Shown here piece after piece: positions 8,392 to 15,902 of a stretch of DNA of 48,644 bases. Every line of letters starts with the position of its first letter. Positions within the stretch are counted from its first letter, which is position 1. This stretch comes from Candidatus Gastranaerophilales bacterium. GTDB lineage: Bacteria > Cyanobacteriota > Vampirovibrionia > Gastranaerophilales > Gastranaerophilaceae. The notes under the pieces are model-generated. The model was not told the origin of the DNA and ran no database searches. It saw only the letters and a program-made list of their open reading frames with translations. A program made the position numbers and the translations under genes. The stretch is taken from positions 1 through 48,644 of the forward strand of contig CALUUJ010000015.1 in the NCBI GenBank assembly GCA_944323935.1. Direction: 5' to 3'.

Positions 8392-9454
8392 TCAATATTT
8401 TTCTCCTAACAAAAAATGGAGTTCAGATTTTAGTTTTGTAATAGGTGATATTTTTCTACAAGTGTAGAATTTATTTTCAATGATTGCTTCTGCCCAAAGT
8501 TCTAATATTAAATTCATACAATAATTCTTTGCTTGCTTTTTAAAATATTCGTAACTTTTTATGACCGATGCTTCTAGATACATATTTTTTTTGCTTGAAT
8601 TTATTTTTCTATCATTATGGTTTACTGCTCTGGCAACAGTTCGTACTCCACATTCCTGACATACTTTAAAGAATGCATCAATTTCTTTTTTATTATCATT
8701 AACATTTGGAAAGATAATGTATTTTATTCTTATCTGATAAGGTTCTTTTCCTGCTTTTTTTAGATCTTCAATATATTTCTTTATATTCAAAATTACATCA
8801 TTAAATTTATCAACAATTTTCATTTTTTTAAAAGTGTCATTTGTTCCACAATCTAACGAGATATACAAAATACTATCATCACGATCTATTAATAGTTTAG
8901 AAATCATTTCATTATAAACTATTCCATTTGATAATATTTCTGTCTTACAATGATGTTTTAATGCAATATTAGCAATATCATTAAATTCTTCTAACATAGT
9001 AGCTCACCTCCGTTAAAGGCAATAAAAGTATTATTGGTAATTCTGTTATCTACTTCTAAATGTCTTAATAAAGGCAAAACATCATAAAAAAGGCTTTTAC
9101 GAACTTCATCTCCACTATATACTGAATTCACACAACAATAAAAACATTTACAATTACAATGATTATGATTAAAAATTGTAATTTTGTTTATTACATTATT
9201 ATTTAGATTATTATCTTCATATTGTTTTTCATTATAATGCAAGTCAGGACATCCCATACAATTGGTTGGAACAACTCCTTTTTTCAGATTAGATTGTTAA
9301 TAAGATCTAAACGCCTTTTTTCATTTTTATTCCAGGCATCATCTTCTTCGAATGGAATAAAATCAGGACCCTTCCATACAGAATTACAGTATTTATAACC
9401 GTCAAATCCTAAAACTATACTTGATTGTATATGTTCACAATATGCTTCTTTCAC
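8392..9454 (-). pseudogene. Radical SAM paralogue F broken by two frameshifts
   Basis: Joined over two lesions this is a normal ~352-residue member of the family. The first part starts with GTG at 9454 (VKEAYCEHIQ, with C6) and reads RRLDLINNLI before a TGA at 9284-9286. Removing one copy of the tandem pentamer AGATT at 9286-9295 restores LINNLKKGVVPTNCMGC, which aligns without gaps with LIKLLDRGDIPKECIGC of paralogue G. The middle part holds the cluster motif C-NCK-C-FY-C and ends NGGELLC at a stop; a one-base gap then separates it from the frame starting MLEEFNDIAN (ATG at 8997), which restores GGELLMLEEF beside GGDISVLEEF of G. GGAGGTGAG before that ATG could still drive translation of the C-terminal half. 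Probably inactive, or phase-variable at the pentamer. Confidence 0.85.
9286..9295. repeat. Tandem 5-bp duplication (AGATT)2 inside radical SAM paralogue F
   Basis: Two adjacent copies of AGATT (AATCT on the coding strand). One copy fewer restores the reading frame and the residue-by-residue alignment with the intact paralogue G. This is what slipped-strand duplication leaves, and it could revert. Confidence 0.8.
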
Positions 9455-9460
9455 TTGAAT

Positions 9461-10456
9461 TTACCTAAAAAATTCCCCTCTATCTAAAATTTCTTTTAAA
9501 TATGACCAAAGACTTGGGTATATATCATATTCTTTACATTTTTTTTCCCAAAATTCATAAATCTTATAGTAATGTGGTGGGATTTTAAAAACTTTATTTT
9601 CCAGAAATTCAGGATCACATTGATCTATTGTTAATTCAGAAATTTTTATACCTATTTCTTTCATTAATTCAATATATTTACTTACTTCTTCAATATTATC
9701 ATTGCAATTTCTTACAAGAATATATTTTAATCTGAGTTGAATAGGTAATTTTGAATATCTTTTAAGATTCTTTACTAAATCATCAAACTTATCAACAGTT
9801 TTAATTTTTTTATAAGATTCTCGGCAACCGCAGTCAATAGAAATATCCATATCAACAAAAGTCTTTTTGCATATTTTTTCAATAATTGGTAGGTATATAA
9901 TTCCATTTGTTGCTATTTCTATTTTTTTTACACCGTTATCGATAAAAACGTTTACAAGATCTTCAAATTCTTCCAATACAGAAATATCTCCACCTTGAAA
10001 TAATACAGTCAGATTATTTTTTTCAATCAATTTTTTTTTATATAGTTGTTTAATTATTGGTAATAAATCATAATAATCACTTTTTTGGGGTTTTAAGACA
10101 ATTTTTCTTTTTGAGATATATTGTTCTGCACAATATATACAACTACAGTTGCATTGTTTAAAATGTTTAATTATAAGAGTGTTTGGTTTTGGGATTTTTC
10201 TGAATATATTAAGCCCAGTGTATTTTGGTTTGTCTTGTTCTTGTAGATCAAAGCATCCAATACATTCTTTTGGTATATCTCCCCTATCTAGCAATTTAAT
10301 CAAAGATTCTCTATTTTTTATAATTTTGTCTGTAGAATGTATATTCCCCGTTACATCAATAGAAGGACCTGTTCTAGTTGCACAACAAAATAAAATTTTT
10401 AAAGCATCGAAATCAATTGTTTCATTTAGTCTTTTGCAAAAATAACTTTTTTTCAT
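9461..10456 (-). CDS. Radical SAM protein with N-terminal SPASM-like Cys module (paralogue G), 331 aa
   Basis: The cluster motif is C102-NCS-C106-IY-C109. The SAM loop is FQGGDISVLEEFEDL, again with GGD instead of GGE, and MDISIDCGCRESYKKIKTVDKFDDLV gives the shared strand with an extra pair of cysteines. The N-terminal module has C7, C24, C25, C65 and C68 (RESLIKLLDRGDIPKECIGC). It is the best intact relative of the broken paralogue F, which starts 6 bases after its stop, so F and G look like a tandem duplication in one transcription unit headed by the membrane protein gene or by G itself. AGAGGTAATT before the ATG is a good ribosome binding site. Substrate unknown. Confidence 0.85.
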   Translation of the reverse strand: MKKSYFCKRLNETIDFDALKILFCCATRTGPSIDVTGNIHSTDKIIKNRESLIKLLDRGDIPKECIGCFDLQEQDKPKYTGLNIFRKIPKPNTLIIKHFKQCNCSCIYCAEQYISKRKIVLKPQKSDYYDLLPIIKQLYKKKLIEKNNLTVLFQGGDISVLEEFEDLVNVFIDNGVKKIEIATNGIIYLPIIEKICKKTFVDMDISIDCGCRESYKKIKTVDKFDDLVKNLKRYSKLPIQLRLKYILVRNCNDNIEEVSKYIELMKEIGIKISELTIDQCDPEFLENKVFKIPPHYYKIYEFWEKKCKEYDIYPSLWSYLKEILDRGEFFR

Positions 10457-10471
10457 AATTACCTCTATTTT

Positions 10472-12127
10472 TTAATTTAAATATTCAACAAAGTTATATA
10501 TTTCTTCATTTAAAATATATTTATTTAGATTTTCATAGCCAACAGCATTATCTGAGTGTTCCAAAATAAAATGATCATCTAACAAGTTCGAAAATTTTAT
10601 GTTTTCTAATTCTGATTTTGTAAAACTTCCTCCTTTTTCATAAAAAATTTCAAAAGCATTTTTACTCACACAGTATCCTATATTTGCAGCTTTTTTATTT
10701 TTATATACAATTGTATAATAGTCTAATATGTACTTATTCGTTGTTGTACATCTATTTTCAGGAAGTTCATAATTATATAAACTTGGTGTTGGATTATAGT
10801 TATATTGTATATCTGGTAATATAGGTATCTCGTTTCTTAAATAATAAAATCTTAGCATTTTATCCCCAATATAGTTATGAATTTTATATTTTTTATTTGA
10901 TAGTGTTTCATCTTTAATAAAATGTTTATCAATATTTAATATTAATATTGGAGGTGTAAGTAATAAAAATAATATTATAGTTACAAATATTTTTTTGTTG
11001 TTTGTATTTTCTAAGATAGAATTGACTATAAAGAAGAATGCGAATATGCTTAATAGTGAAAATTCGAATATTAAAATTTCTCTGGATAACCAAAAATTGA
11101 TTTTATCGTAATATGTTCTGCCACAAAATACTAGTGAGAACATTGTTATTAATATAGAAAATTCTATAATTATGGAAGTGATAATTTTTTGATTGTTTTC
11201 TTTTTTTATTGAATATATAAATGCAATAATAAGCATTAAGAAAAAAAATACCCAAAAAATTATTTGTTGTAAAAATATTTTTTCAACGTATTCTATGGAA
11301 AAATTTTTTAACTCAATAATTGAAATATATATTTTTTGTAATCCTCTTGCTTCTGCTAATATTTGGTAGCCATCTGAATGTAGATACCATATTGAGAATA
11401 TAAAAAAAGTTAGGATTATTGAAAGAATAGCTTTATTTTGTTTGCAAAAAAGTTGTTTTTTCTTTATCTTATAAACAATCAAGAATAAAATTAAAAAGAA
11501 AAAAAGTATATAAGAAATAAAAATAAGAAGCTCAAGATTCGTAGCAATTATAAATGATGAAATAACGGTTAATACAATATTCCAATTAGAAAGTTTTTCT
11601 TTATTGAACGTTAATTTATATATATTCTGCCATAGCAATAAAAAGAAAAGTGAAATAAAAATATATCTATAAAATTCATTTGTAGAAAAAAAGAGATATT
11701 GTGAGTTTGTATGTACTATTTCAAACAATAATACTCCTATAGTAAAAAAATAACCGGCAAAATGTGTTAAAGTATTCTTATTCCCTATTGTTAATGTATT
11801 TGCCATTATATAACAAGTTATACAGAATATTATTCCTTGGATTGTACCTTGTGCTTTTCCTATGAAATCAGCCGGATGAATATTTAAGAATGTAGGTAGA
11901 GCAAAATCAATAAGTTTTGTTATGAATGAAACAATATAACCTCCACCATGTGCTTTATCCACACCATTAAGTAATGGCGACAATATATTTTCTCCATTTT
12001 TATACAATCCAAAGTTATAATTATCACAACTAAAAGAATTTGCGCTATTTATATAAGATATTAATAAAATTGTAATAATTGATATAAGTGCAAACAGAAA
12101 AATATATATAATTTTTGAATACTTCAT
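10472..12127 (-). CDS. Polytopic membrane protein, possibly a GT-C type glycosyltransferase, 551 aa
   Basis: Residues 1-~430 contain about eleven strongly hydrophobic segments, beginning with IIYIFLFALISIITILLISYI. The first extracytoplasmic loop is long and acidic (NSFSCDNYNFGLYKNGENIL), and the last ~110 residues are soluble and Tyr/Asn-rich. Many segments, a long first periplasmic loop with an Asp and a soluble C-terminus are typical of GT-C lipid-sugar glycosyltransferases and of O-antigen-related membrane enzymes, but I see no diagnostic motif, so this is inference. It sits within the radical SAM block and ends 15 bases before paralogue G, so the membrane gene and G, F are likely co-transcribed. 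No ribosome binding site is evident. Confidence 0.65.
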   Translation of the reverse strand: MKYSKIIYIFLFALISIITILLISYINSANSFSCDNYNFGLYKNGENILSPLLNGVDKAHGGGYIVSFITKLIDFALPTFLNIHPADFIGKAQGTIQGIIFCITCYIMANTLTIGNKNTLTHFAGYFFTIGVLLFEIVHTNSQYLFFSTNEFYRYIFISLFFLLLWQNIYKLTFNKEKLSNWNIVLTVISSFIIATNLELLIFISYILFFFLILFLIVYKIKKKQLFCKQNKAILSIILTFFIFSIWYLHSDGYQILAEARGLQKIYISIIELKNFSIEYVEKIFLQQIIFWVFFFLMLIIAFIYSIKKENNQKIITSIIIEFSILITMFSLVFCGRTYYDKINFWLSREILIFEFSLLSIFAFFFIVNSILENTNNKKIFVTIILFLLLTPPILILNIDKHFIKDETLSNKKYKIHNYIGDKMLRFYYLRNEIPILPDIQYNYNPTPSLYNYELPENRCTTTNKYILDYYTIVYKNKKAANIGYCVSKNAFEIFYEKGGSFTKSELENIKFSNLLDDHFILEHSDNAVGYENLNKYILNEEIYNFVEYLN

Positions 12128-12222
12128 TTGTTTTTTTTAATAATCATGCTTCATATTAAATTTTAACATAAATTTTTTATTAATAAATTTGTAAAGAAGA
12201 ATTTTTGTTATAGAATTATTTA

Positions 12223-13236
12223 ATGACAATTTGTTGCAAACATCCGTTCAATACAATACAAATACAAAATACAGGCGAAGTGTACTGTTGTTGTTGTTAT
12301 TGGACAAATTTTTATTCATTTGGAAATATTTTTGAACAACCATTTGATAAGATTTGGAATGGAGAAAAGGCAAAAGAATTTAGAAAACAATTCATCGAAA
12401 ACAACTATAAATACTGTAATTTAGATATTTGTGATCCTTTTAATCAAGATTTTAAACCTGAGTATACTGCAGATTATCCCAAAAAAGTAGAATTAAGCTA
12501 TGATAGAAGATGTAATGTACGTTGCATTTTTTGTCGAAATGAAAAAAATAAAGAAGAAGAAGAATACAACAGACAAAAAGAAAAAAGAATAGAAGAAAAT
12601 TTTGACAAAATTTTTACTCCAATTATTCAAAAAGCAGAAGTAGTTGAATTAAATTCATCAGGTGAATTATTTGCAAGTAAGCACTCTATTGAAATTCTAA
12701 AAAAAATAATAAAAATTAATCCAAGTATCAAATTTAATATAATCTCTAACGGAATATTGTTTAATGAAGAAAACATAGATAAATTAGACTTAAAAACACA
12801 TCTTAATAACATAACCATTTCTATACATGCTTCAACTGAAAAGACTTATAATAAACTTGTTGAGCATGGCAATTTCAAGGCCATTATGACAAACATTAAA
12901 TATTTATCAAAATTAAAAGAGGAAGGTATTCTACAAGATATACAATTAAACTTTGTTGTTACTTCTATTAATTATAAAGAAATGAAGGATTTTGTTAAAC
13001 TAGCAAAAAAACTAAATGCTAAAGCCTTTTTTATAAACTATCATAGACAAATTAATTCAGATGAGTTGATGATGAAATTAGATATATCTAATTCTTCGCA
13101 TAAAAAATATAATGATTTTGTAAAAAGATTGAAAGATCCTATTTTTAATGAAGACTGTTGTGTAATAAATGATTATTTAAAGAATTTAAAACCAGTAAGT
13201 CAATCTTTTTGGGAAACTTTTTGTTTCAAACAATAG
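12223..13236 (+). CDS. Radical SAM protein with canonical SPASM motif at the N-terminus (protein H), 337 aa
   Basis: This is the most divergent member and explains the others. Residues 4-70 read CCKHPFNTIQIQNTGEVYCC, then GNIFEQPFDKIWNGEKAKEFR and C65...C70. That is the standard SPASM signature (C..Pf...I...G.v..CC.......GNi....iWn.....R), normally found after the barrel, here placed first. The radical SAM motif is C97-NVR-C101-IF-C104. The SAM loop is changed to NSSGELFAS and the later strand reads ISIHASTEKTYNKLVEHG, typical of SPASM-family peptide- or glycan-cluster enzymes. A TATAGA box lies eight bases before the ATG and no ribosome binding site is visible. Substrate unknown. Confidence 0.82.
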   Translation: MTICCKHPFNTIQIQNTGEVYCCCCYWTNFYSFGNIFEQPFDKIWNGEKAKEFRKQFIENNYKYCNLDICDPFNQDFKPEYTADYPKKVELSYDRRCNVRCIFCRNEKNKEEEEYNRQKEKRIEENFDKIFTPIIQKAEVVELNSSGELFASKHSIEILKKIIKINPSIKFNIISNGILFNEENIDKLDLKTHLNNITISIHASTEKTYNKLVEHGNFKAIMTNIKYLSKLKEEGILQDIQLNFVVTSINYKEMKDFVKLAKKLNAKAFFINYHRQINSDELMMKLDISNSSHKKYNDFVKRLKDPIFNEDCCVINDYLKNLKPVSQSFWETFCFKQ

Positions 13237-13254
13237 GCTTATGTTATTCTTTTC

Positions 13255-13279
13255 AAATAGTTAAATTGAATAACTATTT
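13255..13279. terminator. Bidirectional hairpin between convergent genes
   Basis: A perfect 9-bp inverted repeat (AAATAGTTA / TAACTATTT) with a 7-base loop lies between the stop of radical SAM protein H and overlaps the stop of the repeat protein. The outer A/T pairs give a U-tract on either strand. Confidence 0.55.
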
Positions 13280-13684
13280 ATAGCTGCCGACTTTCCTTCC
13301 ATATTTGTCGTATTCAGTAATTCTACCTGAAGGATCTTTTTTAAAAGAGCCTGTTTTACGGCCATATTTATCGTACTTAGTTGTTACACCGTTTGAATTT
13401 GTTTTGTAACTACCTGTTTTACGGCCATACTCATCATAAGAATTATAACCGGTTGATGTTTTTTTAAAGCTGCCTGTTTTTCTGCCATATTCGTCGTAAG
13501 CGTTATACCCCGATGAAGTTTTTTTGTAAGACCCTGTTTTAGAGCCATATTTATCGTAAGAATTATAACCTGAATATGTTTCTTTATAAAAACCTGTCTT
13601 ACGTCCATAACTATCATAAGAATTAACAGCAAAAGCGCAACCGGTGAAAAATAATAAAACAAAGAAAGTAAAAAGATTTTTCAT
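13274..13684 (-). CDS. Secreted protein of six YGRKTG repeats, 136 aa
   Basis: Residues 1-~19 form a signal peptide (KNLFTFFVLLFFTGCAFA); FTGC could also act as a weak lipobox. The rest is six tandem copies of a 20-21 residue unit, YDxYGRKTGSYKKTSSGYNS, with Y, G, K/R and T almost invariant; the last copy is cut after GSYK. Composition is dominated by Tyr, Gly, Lys and Ser with no cysteine after the signal, so it is an extended basic surface or periplasmic protein. It has a good ribosome binding site (AAAGGTG). It lies directly beyond the radical SAM block and converges with gene H. Repeat proteins of this YDxxGR type occur in many bacteria without assigned function. Confidence 0.75.
   Translation of the reverse strand: MKNLFTFFVLLFFTGCAFAVNSYDSYGRKTGFYKETYSGYNSYDKYGSKTGSYKKTSSGYNAYDEYGRKTGSFKKTSTGYNSYDEYGRKTGSYKTNSNGVTTKYDKYGRKTGSFKKDPSGRITEYDKYGRKVGSYK
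13277..13618 (-). repeat. Six in-frame 60-63 bp tandem repeats within the YGRKTG protein gene
   Basis: Units of 20, 20, 20, 21, 21 and 12 residues encode YD-x-YGRKTGS-x-K. The first three and the last two units differ in the linker (GYNS versus GVTTK and GRITE), so the array has diversified and is not a fresh expansion. Confidence 0.8.
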
Positions 13685-13767
13685 ACAACACCTTTCATAC
13701 TTATTATAACGATTATAAAGAATAAAAGTTTTTCCTGCAATTCTAAGGCAGGATTGAAAAAATATTT

Positions 13768-13778
13768 TATGCTAAAAT
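13768..13778 (+). promoter_or_regulatory. Extended -10 promoter TATGCTAAAAT before the SDR gene
   Basis: TATGCTAAAAT ends six bases before the ATG at 13785 and is identical to the box at 27675. The spacing predicts a start of transcription at or beside the ATG, so the message may be leaderless. No good -35 box at normal spacing is visible. Confidence 0.5.
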
Positions 13779-13784
13779 TTTGAT

Positions 13785-14510
13785 ATGAAAGAGTTTGAAA
13801 ACAAAGTAATTATAGTAACAGGCGGAACTTCTGGGATAGGAAAATCCATCTGTGAAGAATTCAATAAAGCGAATGCAAAAGTTGTAATTATAGATAAAAA
13901 AGAGCCCGATATCCCCTGCGATTTTTTCTATAAAGGCGATATAACAGAAAAAGATGTAATAATTGATTTTACTCAAAAAGTCATAGAAAAATACAAAAAA
14001 GTTGATTTTATTATAAACAACGCAGGATTATCAAAAGGCGGACTTCTTTCTTGCGATTTAGATGATTTTCTATACGTGCAGAAACTAAGCCTGTTTGCGC
14101 CATTTGCCCTAGTGAAGCTATTTTTAAATAACCTAAACGATAATGCAGTAATTATAAATATTTCATCAACAAGGGCATTTCAATCGCAAGCAGATTGGGA
14201 AAGCTATTCAGCAGCAAAAGGCGGAATAATTTCATTAACTCATGCAATGGCAGTAACCTTGAAAGGAAAAGCAAGAGTCAACTCAATTTCTCCGGGGTGG
14301 ATTGATACAATAGGCTATAATTTTTCGCCCTCAGATATTACACAGCACCCGTCTAATTGCGTAGGCGAGCCTGTTGATATTGCAAACGCTGTTTTGTTCT
14401 TATGTTCAAACAAATCAAAATTTATAACAGGTGAAAACATAGTAATTGATGGCGGAATGAGTAAATTAATGGTTTATCATAATGATGAAGGTTGGACTTA
14501 TTCAAACTAA
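13785..14510 (+). CDS. Short-chain dehydrogenase/reductase (SDR), 241 aa
   Basis: A classical SDR of normal length. TGGTSGIG (12-19) is the cofactor-binding TGxxxGIG motif, NNAG (78-81) the structural motif, S127/S128, Y141 and K145 (YSAAK) the catalytic set, and INSISPGW-like VNSISPGW the C-terminal motif. An acidic residue after the second strand (IDKKEP, D37) suggests NAD(H) preference. It should oxidise or reduce an alcohol/carbonyl substrate that cannot be deduced. The PHP gene follows after 18 bases on the same strand, so the two form an operon. The promoter box ends six bases upstream of the start and no ribosome binding site is visible. Confidence 0.88.
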   Translation: MKEFENKVIIVTGGTSGIGKSICEEFNKANAKVVIIDKKEPDIPCDFFYKGDITEKDVIIDFTQKVIEKYKKVDFIINNAGLSKGGLLSCDLDDFLYVQKLSLFAPFALVKLFLNNLNDNAVIINISSTRAFQSQADWESYSAAKGGIISLTHAMAVTLKGKARVNSISPGWIDTIGYNFSPSDITQHPSNCVGEPVDIANAVLFLCSNKSKFITGENIVIDGGMSKLMVYHNDEGWTYSN

Positions 14511-14528
14511 ATAATAAGGCAAAAGGAA

Positions 14529-15362
14529 ATGACAAAGTTTGATTTACATATACATAGCAACTGTTCAGACGGTAGCGACACAGTAGACGAATTAGCAGAG
14601 AAAATAAAGAAAGCAGAAATAGAAATTTTTGCACTAACAGACCACGACACAGTGGAAGGCTGTAAACTAATGTCTGAAAAATTTGAAAAAGGATTTATAA
14701 AAGGCATAGAGCTAACCTGTCTTTTAGAAGATATAAAATGCCATATTTTAGGCTACGGCATAGATATTGAAAACCCCAAACTAAAAGTTCTGATTGAAAA
14801 AGGTAAAATTTTAAGACGTAAGAAACTTGAAACCCGAATTCACTACCTAAAAGATACTTGGGATTTTGAATTTACAAAAGAAGAACTGGATTGGCTATAT
14901 TCAAGAAAGAGCGTAGTAAAAACACACTTGGCAAATATTTTGGTAAAAAGAGGGCTTGCCGAAAATAACATTGCCGCAATGGAAAAATATTTAAACGGAT
15001 GTAAAACAGGCAATACAAGATTTGACGGTAAAGAAGCAATAGAAACAATACAACAAGCAGGCGGAATAGCAGTTTGGGCTCACCCTTTGGGCGGGGAAGG
15101 TGAAAAACATCTTGATTTCAACGCCTTTATTCCAAAACTTGAAAAAATGCTTAAATATAATATTCAAGGTCTGGAATGTTATTACTCTCGCTATAATAAG
15201 GAAGAAATAAAATTCCTTACAGACTGCGCCGAAAAATATAACCTGTACACAACAGGCGGAAGCGACTACCACGGAACAAATAAAAATATTCCGTTAACTA
15301 AACTAAATACAGATAATACCCCCGTTGAACTTGAAGTATTGAATTTTCCTAAAATATATTAG
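14529..15362 (+). CDS. PHP-domain phosphoesterase (TrpH/YciV-like), 277 aa
   Basis: The N-terminus FDLHIHSNCSDGS gives the H7-x-H9 metal ligands of the PHP fold, TDHDT (37-41) the next set, and further ligands sit in VWAHPLGG and GGSDYHG near the C-terminus. Length and motif order match the family of 3',5'-nucleotide bisphosphate phosphatases and 5'-3' RNA exonucleases (YciV/RNase AM). It should hydrolyse phosphate esters with two or three divalent metals in the cytoplasm. It is coupled to the SDR gene upstream (AAAAGGAA before the ATG) and overlaps the convergent bcp gene by 4 bases. Confidence 0.88.
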   Translation: MTKFDLHIHSNCSDGSDTVDELAEKIKKAEIEIFALTDHDTVEGCKLMSEKFEKGFIKGIELTCLLEDIKCHILGYGIDIENPKLKVLIEKGKILRRKKLETRIHYLKDTWDFEFTKEELDWLYSRKSVVKTHLANILVKRGLAENNIAAMEKYLNGCKTGNTRFDGKEAIETIQQAGGIAVWAHPLGGEGEKHLDFNAFIPKLEKMLKYNIQGLECYYSRYNKEEIKFLTDCAEKYNLYTTGGSDYHGTNKNIPLTKLNTDNTPVELEVLNFPKIY

Positions 15363-15802
15363 TTATTCTCTTTTAAGAAACTCAAAACCTCATCAACATG
15401 ACCTTTAACTTTTACTTTTCGCCATTCTTTTTGAATGTTGCCATTTTCGTCCAAAATAAAAGTAGAGCGTTCAATCCCCATATATTTTTTGCCATACATA
15501 GATTTTTCTTTCCAAACGGCAAATTTTTCAGCTAAGATATGCTCAGGGTCAGATAACAGAATAAAATTCAAACTTTGTTTTTCTCTAAACTTTAAATGAC
15601 TCTTAATGCTGTCAGGACTAACGCCAATAACAACAGCATAATTAATTAGCCTGTTAAAACTGTCTCTAAAATCGCAAGCTTCTTGAGTGCAACCCGCAGT
15701 ATTATCCTTAGGATAGAAATATAAAACAACCCTCTTACCTAAAAACTCATCTAAATTATATGTTTGCTCAACCCCGTTTTCATTAATACCTAATATACTC
15801 AT
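15359..15802 (-). CDS. bcp: Thioredoxin-dependent peroxiredoxin, Bcp/PrxQ type
   Basis: A 147-residue peroxiredoxin. YFYPKDNTAGCTQEACDFRDSF holds the peroxidatic C38 and, five residues on, the resolving C43 that defines the atypical 2-Cys PrxQ/BCP class. It reduces hydrogen peroxide and organic hydroperoxides using thioredoxin. WRKVKVKGHVDEVL near the C-terminus is also typical. AAAGGAAAC before the ATG is a good ribosome binding site. It is a single gene, convergent with the PHP gene and divergent from the restriction locus that follows. Confidence 0.93.
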   Translation of the reverse strand: MSILGINENGVEQTYNLDEFLGKRVVLYFYPKDNTAGCTQEACDFRDSFNRLINYAVVIGVSPDSIKSHLKFREKQSLNFILLSDPEHILAEKFAVWKEKSMYGKKYMGIERSTFILDENGNIQKEWRKVKVKGHVDEVLSFLKENN

Positions 15803-15902
15803 TTCGTTTCCTTTTAACCAAACTTTTTATATTATTTTATCATCAAAATTGTTACAATTTATGGTATACTTACTTTAATATTAACATCATTTAGGAATTT
15901 AT

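Noticed and set aside
3717..12222. A RiPP precursor peptide gene inside the radical SAM block
   Set aside because: Gaps are at most ~110 bases, no short frame has both a ribosome binding site and a leader-core look; small frames there are antisense to real genes.
13384..13662. Second long frame inside the repeat-protein gene
   Set aside because: It exists only because the 60-bp repeat keeps another frame open; no ribosome binding site, and the product has no signal or domain.
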